Positions 22,741 to 35,150 of a stretch of DNA of 64,000 bases are shown piece by piece (the first letter of the stretch is position 1; every line of letters starts with the position of its first letter). The stretch is from Stichopus chloronotus. Lineage: Eukaryota > Echinodermata > Holothuroidea > Aspidochirotida > Stichopodidae. The notes below the pieces were generated by a model that was given only the letters and a program-made list of their open reading frames with translations, was not told the origin of the DNA and ran no database searches. The stretch is from positions 19,399,116 to 19,463,115 of the forward strand of contig CM037830.1 of NCBI GenBank assembly GCA_021234535.1. The letters are read 5' to 3'. The translations under genes and the position numbers were made by a program.

Positions 22741-25700
22741 ATGGAATATTTGTTTGTCTGTGGCTTTATCTGTTTTACGATTCCGATGAGTGCTGTAATG
22801 TCTCAAGAGTACTTTTCGAACGACTGTTTCGAAGATGAATATAGTTATCTTTACAGTCAGTATTCTTATAGTTATAGTTTGGATGGATCGAGTGAAGCGG
22901 AGTTCGATACCGTTTCTTTCTCATCTTTTGACTGGTATGGGGACGACGGTAAGATAAATATTCATAAGACTCTGACCGCATGTTAAATAAGGCGGACATG
23001 CGTTCGCGTCGTGGCGTTTTTAAAAAAGGCAGTGCAGCCATGTGACTGAATTCCATTTCCTTTTCCGTGCCTGGTTTGAAACATAGGACACCCGATTTGA
23101 TCCAACAAAACGCTGCACGCCTAACTAAAAGAAAGGTCTTGCCTAGTTTTAACTGTCGTAAAAAGCTGAAACATCGATGCGTTCAGTATTAAAATGTCAA
23201 ATAAGATCCCATACCGCACAGCGCTATCCTCTCAAGGTATTAACGCTAAACTTCGTGACATCTTGACCCGACGTCGGGCGGCGATCGCTAGGCTATCGTC
23301 ATGATGCATGTCTTTGACAATAAGAGTGTTTGTTTCACCTTTTGTTTTAGGAAAGTGTAGACTAGAACCCTAATTAAGGTCATTGCATAATTTAACATAC
23401 AGGTATGAGGTAGTGGGAAGTCAGATGATAGGGGAAACTTCCATAGTGCTTCCCAGCGCCTGGCTGGTACTTAAAACGTGTACAACAGGGGCGCCCAAAT
23501 TGGATAAACACGGAAAAAAAACTAAAGAGAGTAAAAGACAGAAATGAACGAAAAGAAGCAATAAATATATATAATCCATACAAAATTAATTGAAAAAACA
23601 AATCACACATATATTTCAAAAAGTACTAATTAATCATATTAAACCAGGTAAACGAATGTCGTGCCTTTAACTCCTCCATCCACAATAGTCATAGGTCTTG
23701 CTAAAACAAAATCAATAAAGAGTGCAGAACCTACATGGGTTGGACGGACCTGCAATTAATATGTACCCCAGATACTATCCCACAAATATCACTGAATATC
23801 CGAGAAGTTTCTGGCCAAATGTTGGCAAATGTTTGCTTCTATACTTATACAACCCGACAGTGTAAAGAGAAAGATTACAGAGCGTTGGTTTGCGACCTGC
23901 GCGGTCTGCTACGAACTTCAAATGTGGAAAATGAAGCCCATTGATACAAAGAAAACAAAGGTTGATTACTCTGTAAAAGTATAGTCTATGCATTTAACAG
24001 TAAGGGCCATTGACTTGTAAAGCTTAATTTACCACCTGCTCTCATTTATTTCCAATGGTATGTTGGGAATGACGTAGGATTATACAGTTCAATAAGTACA
24101 AGCGTTCCTTAGTTTTGCCCACAGCGAGGGCTCCGAGCACTCCTCTTCCCCCTGCCCTTCCTCGGCCACTATACAACTCTGCAAACCAGACGAGGAAATA
24201 ACGGCACTGAAAGGCAGCAAATGATATTTTCTTTGTGGAGATCAGGCAATGGGCCTATAGGCCTAGTGGTATTCACTGGCGCAGACATGGGGTGCAAGGG
24301 GGCCACGGCCCCTCTTAATTTACTAAAAAAATGACAGAAAATAAAAGGAAAAATGAAAAAGAAAACAGTAAAATGCAGTACCCAATGCTTCACAATTACC
24401 GGAAGTAATTATACCTGTTACAAGGCTTGAAAGCACGATTAGGCAGACCAGTGAATTCATCCCCGTGGGATGGCAGTGGTATAGGTATTTTTCACGTAAG
24501 ATGCCCTAGACTGGCCCTACAACGCTATGCATAATGTCATGACCATGTCCGGCAGGAACTATAGCTCTACTTTTTCATGCACTTATCGATATATCGAAAT
24601 TTCGATGGCATAAATTGTCAAGATAAGAGCAATCCAAATTAATACCATATTTTCACAGAAATGGTGTTGTTTTTTTTTTCACAATTAAGAAATTGCAGAC
24701 GTGAGATCCCTATTTTAAGGCTGGTTACATGCAGTCCAGGACACCGGGAAAGTGCTACTTCCATCCACCCGAGGGCTATGTAAAACCAAAAGCCAAAAAT
24801 TTTCTGCTACGCTCCCCGCAACTGATGGTGGCCCTCCACTTAGATATTCCTGCCCGGACGGTGTAGGCAAAAGGCCTACGTCCCCGAGTTAGCCCCCAAT
24901 TCCTGCTGAAAACACTGTATAGGCGGCCTCATATGTCATATCAATGACGTATAGGCAATATTAACCCCTTCCCGACCCCCATCATTATAGACCCCGGCGG
25001 TGCCCTGGTAATTTCTGTTTACATTCTGTTCACTTTTGTCTTCTGCCTAACCGTCTTTTTTTTTTTCAAATTTCGCTGAGGATTCTGATTTACTCTCCGT
25101 GAGACGTTTCGCTTGAAATTCCCTTATATGTATTTCTATTTTTCATAGGACTGTTTTTCAAATTGCAGACTTGATATCCATATTTTAGGGCTGGGTAGGA
25201 TTCAGTAAAGAACACTCTCGAAACGCCGTGCCCTGCTTCCTGGGGAGTTTGTAAAACCCATGATTTTCTTGTACGTCGCGCTACAGGTCATAGTGGCACT
25301 CTGCTAATCCCTCTAATTAGAAGCAAAGTTCGGACAAAATCTACGTCCAAAGAATTTCTAGGCGCTCGTACGTCTACGTTGTCAGCGTACGAATATTTGC
25401 CAAGTACTTAAAGAAAACATTAAAAAGGGGGCATAATTCATTATGATTCTTGTGTCACCTCAAACCGCCTGACATGTTATATCGTTTTTCATAGATTGAT
25501 ATTATTCACATAAATTGAGCAATTGCAGGACATGATATCCCTATTTCAAGGCTGGGTACATGCGGCTCAAGCACACCCGGCAAGTGCCTTTCCGGGCTAT
25601 ACATAGGCGACGAGGTGGGGGGGGGGGGTTGAAAAACAAAAAAGTTTTCTTGTACGCCCCAAGCGATGGTTGTGCGCCCCTTAGATGTTCCTGCCGTTAC

Positions 25701-28700
25701 TCAGCTTCCACAGCCCTTCTCCTACTATTTACATTTTTTTCGTTCAGTTTTTTTTCGTTCCGTCGAGATAGTGCTTTGTTAAGACTGCACCCCCTCCTTC
25801 ATAAAATTCTGGATCCCCTCCTGATAACATACTTGCAGTGTCCGAAATGGCAGCAGTGGCGAGGCCACTCAGTCGGAAAAGAAGAAAACAACATCCAACC
25901 AGTCGTGACTATCGAATTCTACATTTTCTTAAAGATATGACCCTGGCACTGGCTACATGCACATAAGTGTTTCCAAATTTCTATATTAAAAATGATGAAT
26001 ATCAATAACAACTGGCGATTATGATATGTTTTTGTGTTTGCATGTGTGTTTGTGTATGCCTGTGTGTGTTCCATTGTATAGATTGTATACAAGGGGGATT
26101 GGTTACTGACAGCGAGTCAGTACATCGTGATGTTCTGTGTTCATACCATATTTGACGGAGAGGCTCAGATCAAGTCGTACTATTAGTCATGAGACAAAAA
26201 ATCAATATTTTTGGTTAATGTACCATTAGAATGAGTGTTTATAGGTTTTAGGGTTCCGGAATCAATTAATTTTATTGACGTGTATGATAACATATACCTT
26301 TATCCCTCAAAAAGCAACTGAATCACAGGCAAAGAATCAATGTGTGTGAGAGCTTAAGACAAAGTGGTTGTTTCTCATTTTCTTATAAAATGAAAAAATA
26401 AAACAATACAACACATAATGTAAATGATGTAATATACGTAAACGATAAGTAACAAAAACTGCAACAACGATATGCTGAAGGATAATATTGTGTATGACAC
26501 ATAGAACAAGTTCGGATTACACTTTTCACTGGGTATCTACAGAGTCGTTTTTTTTCACAGCAGTAATTATTTATATCTTAGTTCTGGTTATTTGTTAGAA
26601 CAAACAAAAGCAAATAAACTGAATTGTAGGCACTAGCGAAATTTTAGCGAATCAGCGATCGTTATTAGGTTTATGTTTCGGGTTAGGCTCGTGTGAATAA
26701 GGGAGGCTATAATTGGCCGTAATTGGCTGTAGAATGTATTACGTAAGCCTGGTATGTGTCTCTCAATGGGAAGATTTAGGATTTTTGTTGGTCGTCTGCT
26801 AAGAGGCCGAATGTCAACGTAATATCCTTTCATGATATGAGTATTTTTTTTAAAGTTTACATCATCTTCAAAGAATTCAATTTGTTGATACACCTTGTTA
26901 GTTTAACGGCATCTCATTTGAAGAAGGCTTTTTAGCAAGATAATCTCATTTTCTGATCATTCATTTTTTCCCCATTAAAACATATTTATTTATTTCCTTT
27001 TCTCAGAACTCCAAAGATTACATCATAGTCAAACTCACCTTCATAAGTCCTTAAAAATGGGGTCTATTGTAGGCCATATATTGCTGAAAGTATAAGCTCG
27101 ATTTATCATGCAGATCGGCAACCGTATTAAAGCAATTGATTTTTTTTTCTTACTGCTCGTGTACTTAAAGACAACGGGTCGTCTCATGAATAGCATGAAG
27201 TCCTGGGCGTGCGCACTATATAGGTAGTTCTACGTACTGTGCGTAGGTCACTTACGTGTACAGGTCAGCAGTTAGAGTCAAATCCGGTGATTCTCGAGTG
27301 AACATATACGGTTAACTAAAATGCCGAATTTTGAGGCGTTCGATATCATGAGAAATGACGAGACGATACGATGCCTTAAAAAAAATAATGCATCCTGACA
27401 GCATATAACAGTTACAGGCCTACATTCGTTTTTGAAAATATCGGGACCATTTACCTTTTCTGGCGAAACCCTTACTTTATTTCCAAACATGGGATAATCC
27501 TGATTATTCGGGACAGATGGTAATCCTACTCACAGCACAGTCTAAAACCACTCCTCCCCCACAACTATAAACTTCTCGTTTCACCTCTACTTATTTTTGT
27601 TTTTATTTGCAGCTGAAGTACATTTCTTCGAGACAAACGAAGCCAGCTTTCACCTCTGTCCCGCCGTTCATCTCTGTAGCTTTGAAGGTGCCGATCCGCC
27701 AGTGTGCTCGTGCCATCCCTCTTGTGTACATTTCCGAACTTGTTGCTACGATCAACCAACCTTCAACGCCCGGGGCTCGAATCAAACAGATGATGGTCAT
27801 TCAAAACGTGGAACCAATTCATTGGGGGATTGGAAGGTCGACGATTTCCTCTGTGTCGAGACGTTCACGCCTTTAAGAGGACATCACATGATCGGAAAAT
27901 GTCCATCGTCCTGGCTGGATGGATATGTGCGTCAAAAATGTGAGAATGTCTCCACATTATACTCAGAGACTGATTATTTGGCTTTTTCAGATCCTCTGTC
28001 GATTATTCCTGTGGTGGGTATGAGAAACGTCACTTTCCGTAACGGGTACTGTGCGATTTGCCACTCGGTAGAGCTCTCACTGTTGGAACCATGGAAATTG
28101 GATATCCACTGTCCACAAACAAACTTTGATAATTTGGAAGAGAATGTACGGTCCACCCTCCGCGGACTGGGTGAGGAATGTCTTCTCAATTTATCACCCC
28201 CTTCAAACGTGCATGGACTAGCTGTTTTACCATGTTTCCCCAGAAATGTTAGTATTGGTTGCGATGAAGAGAGTGTCTCAACTGCTGGGTCTCAAAATTT
28301 AGAGCAAAACTGTTTCACATACCTCGCTCCTCTTTGCCTCAGTGATGGCATTGTATATAAAAATCCGGAGTGCATGCTATGTAATTATCCCGATAATAAA
28401 TTTCCATATGGGTTTCGAGGGTTGTATTGTTTACGACTTACCCGGCTTCTTTCCCCCTCACCGGTGAGTAACCCGGGGTTGGAACATTTTAGGCCGTTGT
28501 TCGATAAAGTGGTTCCATTGTCCGTGGTATTTGACTTTAACTCCGGCAGTGGGGCACGTTTGGAGAAAGAAGGGGTCGTTTTCGAGGGCAGCAATCATCT
28601 TTGTGGACAGGGACAAGTGCTGGATCCGTTTAGTGGAAAATGCGTCACCTTGTCATGTCCCGAAGGATATTATTTCACCATGGGTAACTGCTCCCCAATC

Positions 28701-31700
28701 AGCGGAGACAAAACCTATTGCAGACACACAAATTCCACCCCCCAAGTAACCATCACTGCTGATTTTCGCGTTGTATGGAATGTTACCCGGCCGCTATTGT
28801 ACATGTACGCCCAGATTTGTCTAAGTACGTTGCTTGGGATACCTAATGGATTAATTACACTCCAGACGGATGGTTCGAATACTAGCACTTCAAGTCAAGG
28901 GACAACTGTTGCCACAAATTTCGACCTGTTTCGGGTACAATACTCTGTGAATCACACCTGGATAAATTTAAATTACTTAATTAATAATACGTTAAATTTG
29001 CATATCGATGACGTCAAGATGGACAGCGATAACCACGAGAAAGTAACGTCTGCGTCCGGTCTTCGTAACCAGATTTGTAGTAGCCTTATCAACGTCCAAT
29101 TTCGTTATGGATGCGAAAACCGGCAAGCAGTCGAGTCACGATGCTTATCCTTATTAAGCAAAGAGACAGAGTGGATCATATCTGAGACAGACCCGCGGGT
29201 CGGCGAGATCTACTTACCGAGGACGGAAATCACGAAGCATTTGGAAGATGTCAGCATTTTCGTCGATGTCGTGATTGACGACGAAGGCGTCGCAAACGCC
29301 TCAAAAGAAGTTTTATTTTGTAACGATTTAACGTGTCCATCCGTCGAAGTGGGTGCATCACTCTTTCAGTCCGTTTCAGTGAACGGTGATGTTGTGTTAC
29401 AACATGTCAGGGACGAACAGATTATCATTCCGTCGGGAATGTACCGTCATTTGAAAAGCGGCCTCATAAGCATTTGTTCTTCGATTTTGACCGATATTGC
29501 GACCGAAGTAATCGCAGACGGTAATGATAGACACGGCACCTACTCCTCGCAGTCGCTTATAACTGCTGTGGGTGTCTCCCTGTCCGTCACTTGCTTGTGG
29601 TTTACTTTAGTGACCTACTTTTTATTCCCATCTCTGAGACGGTCAGCAAGCAACAGGCTTACTATGAGTTTCTGCTTTACTTTAAGTCTTTCGCAGGTGT
29701 CTTCGTTAATACTTGCAGTACCGACCTCCCGACCGATCGTTTGCTCTGTAGTTGCGATATCGACACATTATTTGTGGCTTGTTACCTTCACAACGACCTC
29801 TGTAGTAGGTTTTGACTTGGATCAAGCTTTTGCTAGGAGTCCAATGACACACCCAACCGGGGAAGGTTCAATCCGCCTGATTAGATATCTTTCCTTCTGC
29901 TATGGCATTCCTTTGATCATCATCATTCCATTTACCTGTCTCCAGTTTTTGCTACAAGATGAATCACCAATTCGATATGGTGACACTCGTTTATGTTGGA
30001 TTACAGATCAGCAGTGGGTTTTCTATGGTATAGGGATCCCGTTAGCGATATGTATGACTTTCAATACATTCTTTTTCTTTGATACCATCAGAGCAATTAA
30101 CAATACCAGAAAGAACACGGCTGTAATGAAGGACAACGGAAGACAGAAACCTTTTCAAGATATTCTTGTGTTTGCTAAGGTTAGACAGTATTTAATATGA
30201 CTAGGAAGTCCAACCATTCATGACATATGTTTCACATTAATAGGTACCAAAACTTGAGTGACTGAGCTAGTAGTTTCGGTTTGAGGGGCGGAATAGCTCA
30301 GGTAAGGGGAGGAAGATGTGATATCTTCGAAAACGTTTGTATTAAACTATGACTTTCGTTAACATTTCCGCGTTAATTTGCTCTTTCATCTGGTTCTTCA
30401 AATGTACAACTCTTCCTAAATTGTATACGAGAAAAGTTTTGACTTTTTGAACTCCCCAGATCGCGGGAAATTGTACTACTGGGTGTTCTAAGATGCATGT
30501 GCCCAGTTTTGAAATGAGTATCTTATGTCTGCTGGGAACGCAAAAATAAATCTATGAAAAATGGTAATACATATCAGACTGGTCGAGATACTTCGAGAAT
30601 CATGATGACTAATGCGTCCTCTTCATTTATTGTCGGGGCAACTGGCAAATATGAGGGGTTGGGACTGAACATACCTATAGGATCTCCAAGTTTTTATGGC
30701 AGCAATGGGGTCACAGAGGTTGTTTGCAATGGTCAAAAGACTCGACCTGGACGTAGCTAGGATTTTTTGCCAGTCGGGTCTGGGACATGAAGGACGGGGC
30801 ATCGACGAGTGTGATACAGTATGCTACGGAAATACAGTATGCCTCTATTGCAGTGGCGTGGGCAGAATTTTGGACTAGGGATGGACTGAGAATTGTGGGA
30901 AGACTGCTTAAGTTTAGCACCACTAGTGTCTTGTGAGATTAGTGTTTCGCACTATTCAGGGCAAAGTGCGGACAATGACCGTGGTATAAGCACTTTTATC
31001 AATCCTTCAAAATTAGCACGATTTAATCGTAGTCTATGTATTCTTAACAAAGGAAACTTACTAGCTAAAAAGTAAAAATGCAGTTGTAATTACGTGAAAA
31101 GTTGGAAAGGCGTTGGTCATACATCTGAGTCGTTCGGGTTGAACCGGGGGGGGGGGGTGGTGGGCGGTTGACCCCCCATCCCATGACTGTATGGTAGTTC
31201 CTCCAGTGGTTATGCCACTTACATTGCAAAGGGTCTAGCGTAAAAAAAGTATACACTGCAGAAATTAAGACTATTTACCCTAATTATGATAAAACGTTAC
31301 TTGCACATAATTTCTCCGGCCCTTATCTTCTGATTTGCTAGTTGGTGAAAATTTCGTGCATGAAATCGTGTAAAAATTGAGACATATAGGTGTCAAGTCA
31401 ATGACTAATCCCGTCTTTGATTGCTTATGCAACAAAGACAATTTCCCTAATGGACTTAACTTTACTGTTTATTCTTTTACATCCTATGATTTCAAGAGGA
31501 TCATTTCCTGATCCCCGTCGAGTCCACGCCACTGAAAGACATCTTGTAGTATTTCACTCTGAAGAACACGTTCTTCTCCGATATTCTAAGCGTTATCGTA
31601 GTACACTCTTTATAGTACACTACCATCGAGGCCTTTAGATCCATCGACGTTATAATGTTAGTTGTTGAGATCAGTAGATAGCAATCACCTTTATATATGA

Positions 31701-32311
31701 ACACAGGAATTAAGGACTTTTTATCGATCAGAAGGAATGTGATTAAAGTAATCCCTCTTAAGTCGTGATCATCATGCAATTTAGGTTTGATATACGGGAA
31801 TGTAGAAGATTAAATATCTAGGACATGTATAAGAGTATCTATCTATAGCATAGATGTGAACAATTCGAGAGACCTGGCGTTTACCATTCCCGGACAGACT
31901 AATTAAAAATTACAACAGAACTGTTACAAATGTATAAACTAAGAATTTGACCAGTTTAACTTCGAATTATACAATTTTGTGTTCGCGAACCAGCCAATAT
32001 TGAGTAACCGTATAGTTGTTTCGTTTTTCACTAATGCAAAGGTTTATTCCTCTTCCATTTTCTCTTAGATTTCGCTTCAGATGGGTTTCACTTGGGCCAC
32101 CAGTTTCATCGCCAACTTGACCGGCTCGTTGATTGCCTGGTATACATTCATAATATTAAATTCGTTTCAAGGGGTGTTGATTTTTATCGTTTTCATGGTA
32201 AGTACCAGAGTGAGAAAAAAGTGGATGCAGAAGCTTGGATGTGCGACAAGAGCAAGTCGACAAGGAACCACCTCAACTCAAAGAAATGGTCAAAGTGAAA
32301 CAAAACTTTGA
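22741..32311 (+). CDS. Methuselah-like / class B2 seven-transmembrane receptor with somatomedin-B-like module
   Basis: Three exons: 22741-22948, 27613-30179 and 32069-32311, joined in phases 1 and 0. They give 1005 residues. Exon 1 encodes a signal peptide (MEYLFVCGFICF...) and a Tyr/acid-rich stretch. Exon 2 opens with a cysteine cluster (HLCSFEG, CSCHPSCV, RTCCYDQ; residues about 84-118) resembling a somatomedin-B domain. Two related motifs follow, VTFRNGYCAICHS and IVYKNPECMLCNY, a pattern I associate with invertebrate methuselah-like ectodomains. About eleven N-glycosylation sequons are visible. TM1 starts near residue 719, TM5 ends exon 2, and exon 3 supplies TM6-TM7 with the class B signature NSFQGVLIFIVF and a basic tail ending ETKL, a possible PDZ ligand. 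No GPS cleavage motif precedes TM1. It should act as a plasma-membrane receptor, probably G-protein coupled; the ligand is unknown. The 22741 ATG is preferred because it opens the signal peptide. Confidence 0.88.
24640..25720 (+). repeat. Three copies of a dispersed repeat (family R1)
   Basis: Three diverged copies share the core AATTGCAGAC then a GATATCCCTATTT-like block, AGGCTGGGTACATG, ACACCCGGGAAGTGC and GTAAAACC. A run of TTTTCTTGTACG and CTTAGAT(A/G)TTCCTGCC follows. Approximate spans are 24660-24880, 25160-25320 and 25520-25720. An upstream block (TTCTTGTGTCACCTCAAACC...TTTTTCATAGATT) precedes the third copy. Two further copies lie at about 41885-42140 and 51935-52175. No protein is encoded, so this is most likely a non-autonomous transposon or SINE-like family. 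Confidence 0.7.
27478..27530 (+). repeat. Repeat end shared with 62495-62545
   Basis: AACATGGGATAATCCTGATTATTC and then GACAGATGGTAATCCTA matches AACATGGGGCAATCCCGATTAATC then TACAGATGGTAACCCTA at 62507-62545 on the same strand. This marks a further low-copy dispersed element. It lies about 80 bases before a receptor exon acceptor. Confidence 0.6.
30180..32068 (+). other. Second intron of the methuselah-like receptor
   Basis: Phase 0 intron separating TM5 from TM6. Reading through it would stop at 30198-30200 and truncate the receptor after TM5. It includes a 12-base G run at 31146-31157. No other gene is supported. Confidence 0.7.
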
Positions 32312-33634
32312 AGTGGTGTTACCATGTAGACTTAACCCAGGAGATGAAGAAACATGTAACTATGACTTCACCCATGAAATGAGGAAACCTGTACTGCTAA
32401 TATTGCATCGTGTATAACGGCCCACTCAAACTTAAGGAATTGGTGACAGTGAAATGAAACCTTATGGGGTTGACGATGACAATTGTAAACAAAATATAAG
32501 TTCGTGATTCAACTTTTTGCCTCCATGATCCCGAGGTGACTCGGTTTGGATATTTCTAACTTATTTTGTTGCAAGTTTGATTCAAATTCTGCTTTTAAAT
32601 GTTTGGACTGACACTGAAGAATCGGCTTTTATCTCACATTGAATCCAAAAGTGACATTGATAATATGAGTGAACGGGTCAATGTCAGTCACCTCTTCGCC
32701 AGGATAGCAGAATCAGATCAACTCGACAAAATGGTCAGACGGAAACAAATTTATAATAGTGATTTGACAAAGATCTCTGTTATTTTTTATGAGCCCGTTT
32801 GAACATTATTTCCATCTGAAGAAGGAGAGAAGGACTGTTGTAAACTTATACTCCGTTATTAACGAGTTGATTTTCATTTCCATTTTCAATTGTTCCCCCA
32901 AATCCGAAATCGCAAGACAGGTGTATGGACTATTTATTTATCGTTTGTTTTCCCTTTTTGTCGCATGCCTCTGGAAAATATGGAAAAATGCTGAAAACGT
33001 GTCACAACTTTGTCTTCGGATATTTCATTCTTCATTTGTGAATATCAGTGGTACATAAAAATTACCGAAGTATAAGTTGCTGTTTTTTTTTTTTCAAACT
33101 CATGTCGTCTAAAATGATTAATGCTTTTTTTTTGGTTTTTTTTTCAACCTTGTGTCTTCTGAAAATGATAAATATTAAAGAAACTGCGCTTTAATGTTTA
33201 ACTGGTTCCCTTGTTCTATAGGTAATCGAGTTATGACTGACCTACAAAGTAATATTAGAATAACAAAAGTAACAATTCTCATAATTGTTAAGCGAGTGTA
33301 CTGCCAATTATGTCTAAGGTAACTCAGAAATTTTACATATTCTTAAAAGGTTACACTCATTCTGTGTACGTAAATTGAAAACTCAATTTAATTTAACCAC
33401 TGCGTAAATTTTTACCATACCTTTCTTTGCAATATTAGACATGACAGGCGTCAGTCAGCATGGAAACGTGTTTTAAATCATACCCAAGTGATTAATAGAA
33501 AATTGTTATATTTATAAATAGGCCTTAATAAAGTATTCTTCTTAAATAAAAGAACGGTTTAAATACATGACAGTTTTTTTCAGTTTCTGTGTTATATATA
33601 CAAATGGGTTAATTTGTCCTTGCCCTTGAGGTAA

Positions 33635-33739
<105 letters not shown>

Positions 33740-34381
33740 CTCGGAAAAGTTCAATTGATAGAGACATCGTGTAATTTTATTAAGGGTATGATTGCGTTTT
33801 CATATATTATTTTTCCTTTTTACATGTGAAAAACCATTACCTTGCCACTCTTAGTTAAGCTTCCCAATTGTCTTTTCCGAAAGCTATGCATAACGTCTCC
33901 TCTAGTCTTCAAGTGTAATTGTTAAATGTCTTATGTGTATATAAACTCACATAAGTCCATAATCCATTTCTTCATTATCCTGCCTCAGACATTGAACCTT
34001 CATGTAACGAGTGAGATATCGTGATGCCATCAGCAAGCCGTTAGGCTACTACTGTATAATAGTATAGATACAACAAAAACTTAGGTTAGCAATACTTTTA
34101 GCCCCAATCATCAAATCTACCGAAGGTAAACTGTGTAGTTGCAAGAGGCTCAAAGCTATTTATTGTCTTTCTTCGGCAGTTCCAGTCCAATACCATTCAC
34201 CGAGCAACTTTTATCCTTAAACAATTATCTTGCTCAGAACAATGCATGCAGACGAGCTTAAGAGGCAGAATTCTAATTTGTTGAAGACTGTATGAGAAGT
34301 TTTCCTGAAAAAAAAAAAAAACAGACATAGACTCCTTTCCATGTTTTGACATACTGTACAACCTAAATATTAACTTGTCAT

Positions 34382-34639
34382 ATGCGTCTAAAAGCGTTAC
34401 AACTGCGAATAATTGTTTTCCTGACGATTGGCAATGCTGTGGCAGTGGAGAAAACCTCCTTTAATCTAAATGTAACTGTAACAGATAACGAATACCACAC
34501 TGTGTTTAATTTCTTATCTTGTATAAACACTCCTATAAAGATGCCCCTGATACCACACTGGCCAGGCTATCCTATAAGTGACGATAAAATTTTCAAGACT
34601 TACTGGCCGTGTAACATTTACCTTCCTATGTCCCCTTAG
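34382..34639 (+). CDS. Possible small secreted protein (85 residues), unverified
   Basis: An ATG-initiated frame ends in TAG and reads as a plausible signal peptide: basic start MRLKALQLR, hydrophobic core IIVFLTIG, small residues AVA near a cleavage point. A 60-odd-residue mature part with two cysteines, one NVT sequon and a Pro/Tyr-rich C-terminal half follows. No family is recognised. It has no splice context, lies in repeat-rich intergenic DNA and is only modestly longer than chance frames here. I keep it because the signal-peptide shape is good; the chance that it is spurious is larger than the chance that it is real. Confidence 0.22.
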   Translation: MRLKALQLRIIVFLTIGNAVAVEKTSFNLNVTVTDNEYHTVFNFLSCINTPIKMPLIPHWPGYPISDDKIFKTYWPCNIYLPMSP

Positions 34640-34977
34640 TAGAAAAAAATTCTTCATATTTAATACCACCTAAGTAAAATTGATAAAATGGAAAGGTTTT
34701 ATTTTCGCTGAGATGGAAAGTATTCCTTTAAGTGGACAAGTGAGGCAAATGTTAAAATGCATGGTTTTTTATGCATACCGGCAAGGGGCTTTGTTGAATA
34801 TTTAACATTGTGTAGGATATTTCTCCAGCTTGTCAATGTATAGTTTATTACTATCTGAAATGATGCCACTCACATTCAATTGTACGACTGTGAAAGTGTA
34901 CTGAAAGCAACGTAAGGGGGATGCAGAACAAGGGGGAAAAAGAGTTACCCCATCTCCCCTCAAAGTAGTTAAGTCAT

Positions 34978-35150
34978 TACACTGTTAAAAAAAGTAATTG
35001 CAAAATGTAAATTTACAGAACATAAAATAAAGAAATACAAAAGGAATACAGAAATGTTCTGGTAATTAGTTTCCAGACAATTTGCGTAATTCTTATTTAT
35101 TTCTTTGTTTTATTTTCTGTAAATTTACAGACATTTTTTACAGTGTAGTA
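34978..35150. mobile_element. Short palindromic MITE
   Basis: The left arm (about 34978-35036) has ACACTGTTAAAAAAAGT, GTAAATTTACAGAA and ATAAAATAAAGAAAT. The right arm (about 35093-35149), read on the opposite strand, has ACACTGTAAAAAATGTCT, GTAAATTTACAGAA and ATAAAACAAAGAAAT. The arms are about 55 bases, the spacer about 55, and there is no coding capacity. The ACACTGTAAAAA terminus is common to many small animal DNA-transposon derivatives; the superfamily is not resolved. Confidence 0.75.

Larger units (their letters stand above)
22949..27612 (+). other. First intron of the methuselah-like receptor
   Basis: Bounded by the donor GACG/gtaaga and the acceptor tttgcag/CTGAAG, both phase 1. It carries three copies of the dispersed repeat family (24640-24880, 25130-25320, 25440-25720), a 12-base G run at 25617-25628 and a short TG-rich stretch near 26033-26070. 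Nothing coding is supported. Confidence 0.65.

Noticed and set aside
29480..29570. GPS cleavage motif before TM1 of the large receptor
   Set aside because: No paired cysteines or HL/T-type tripeptide precede TM1, so it is described as methuselah-like rather than a classic adhesion receptor.
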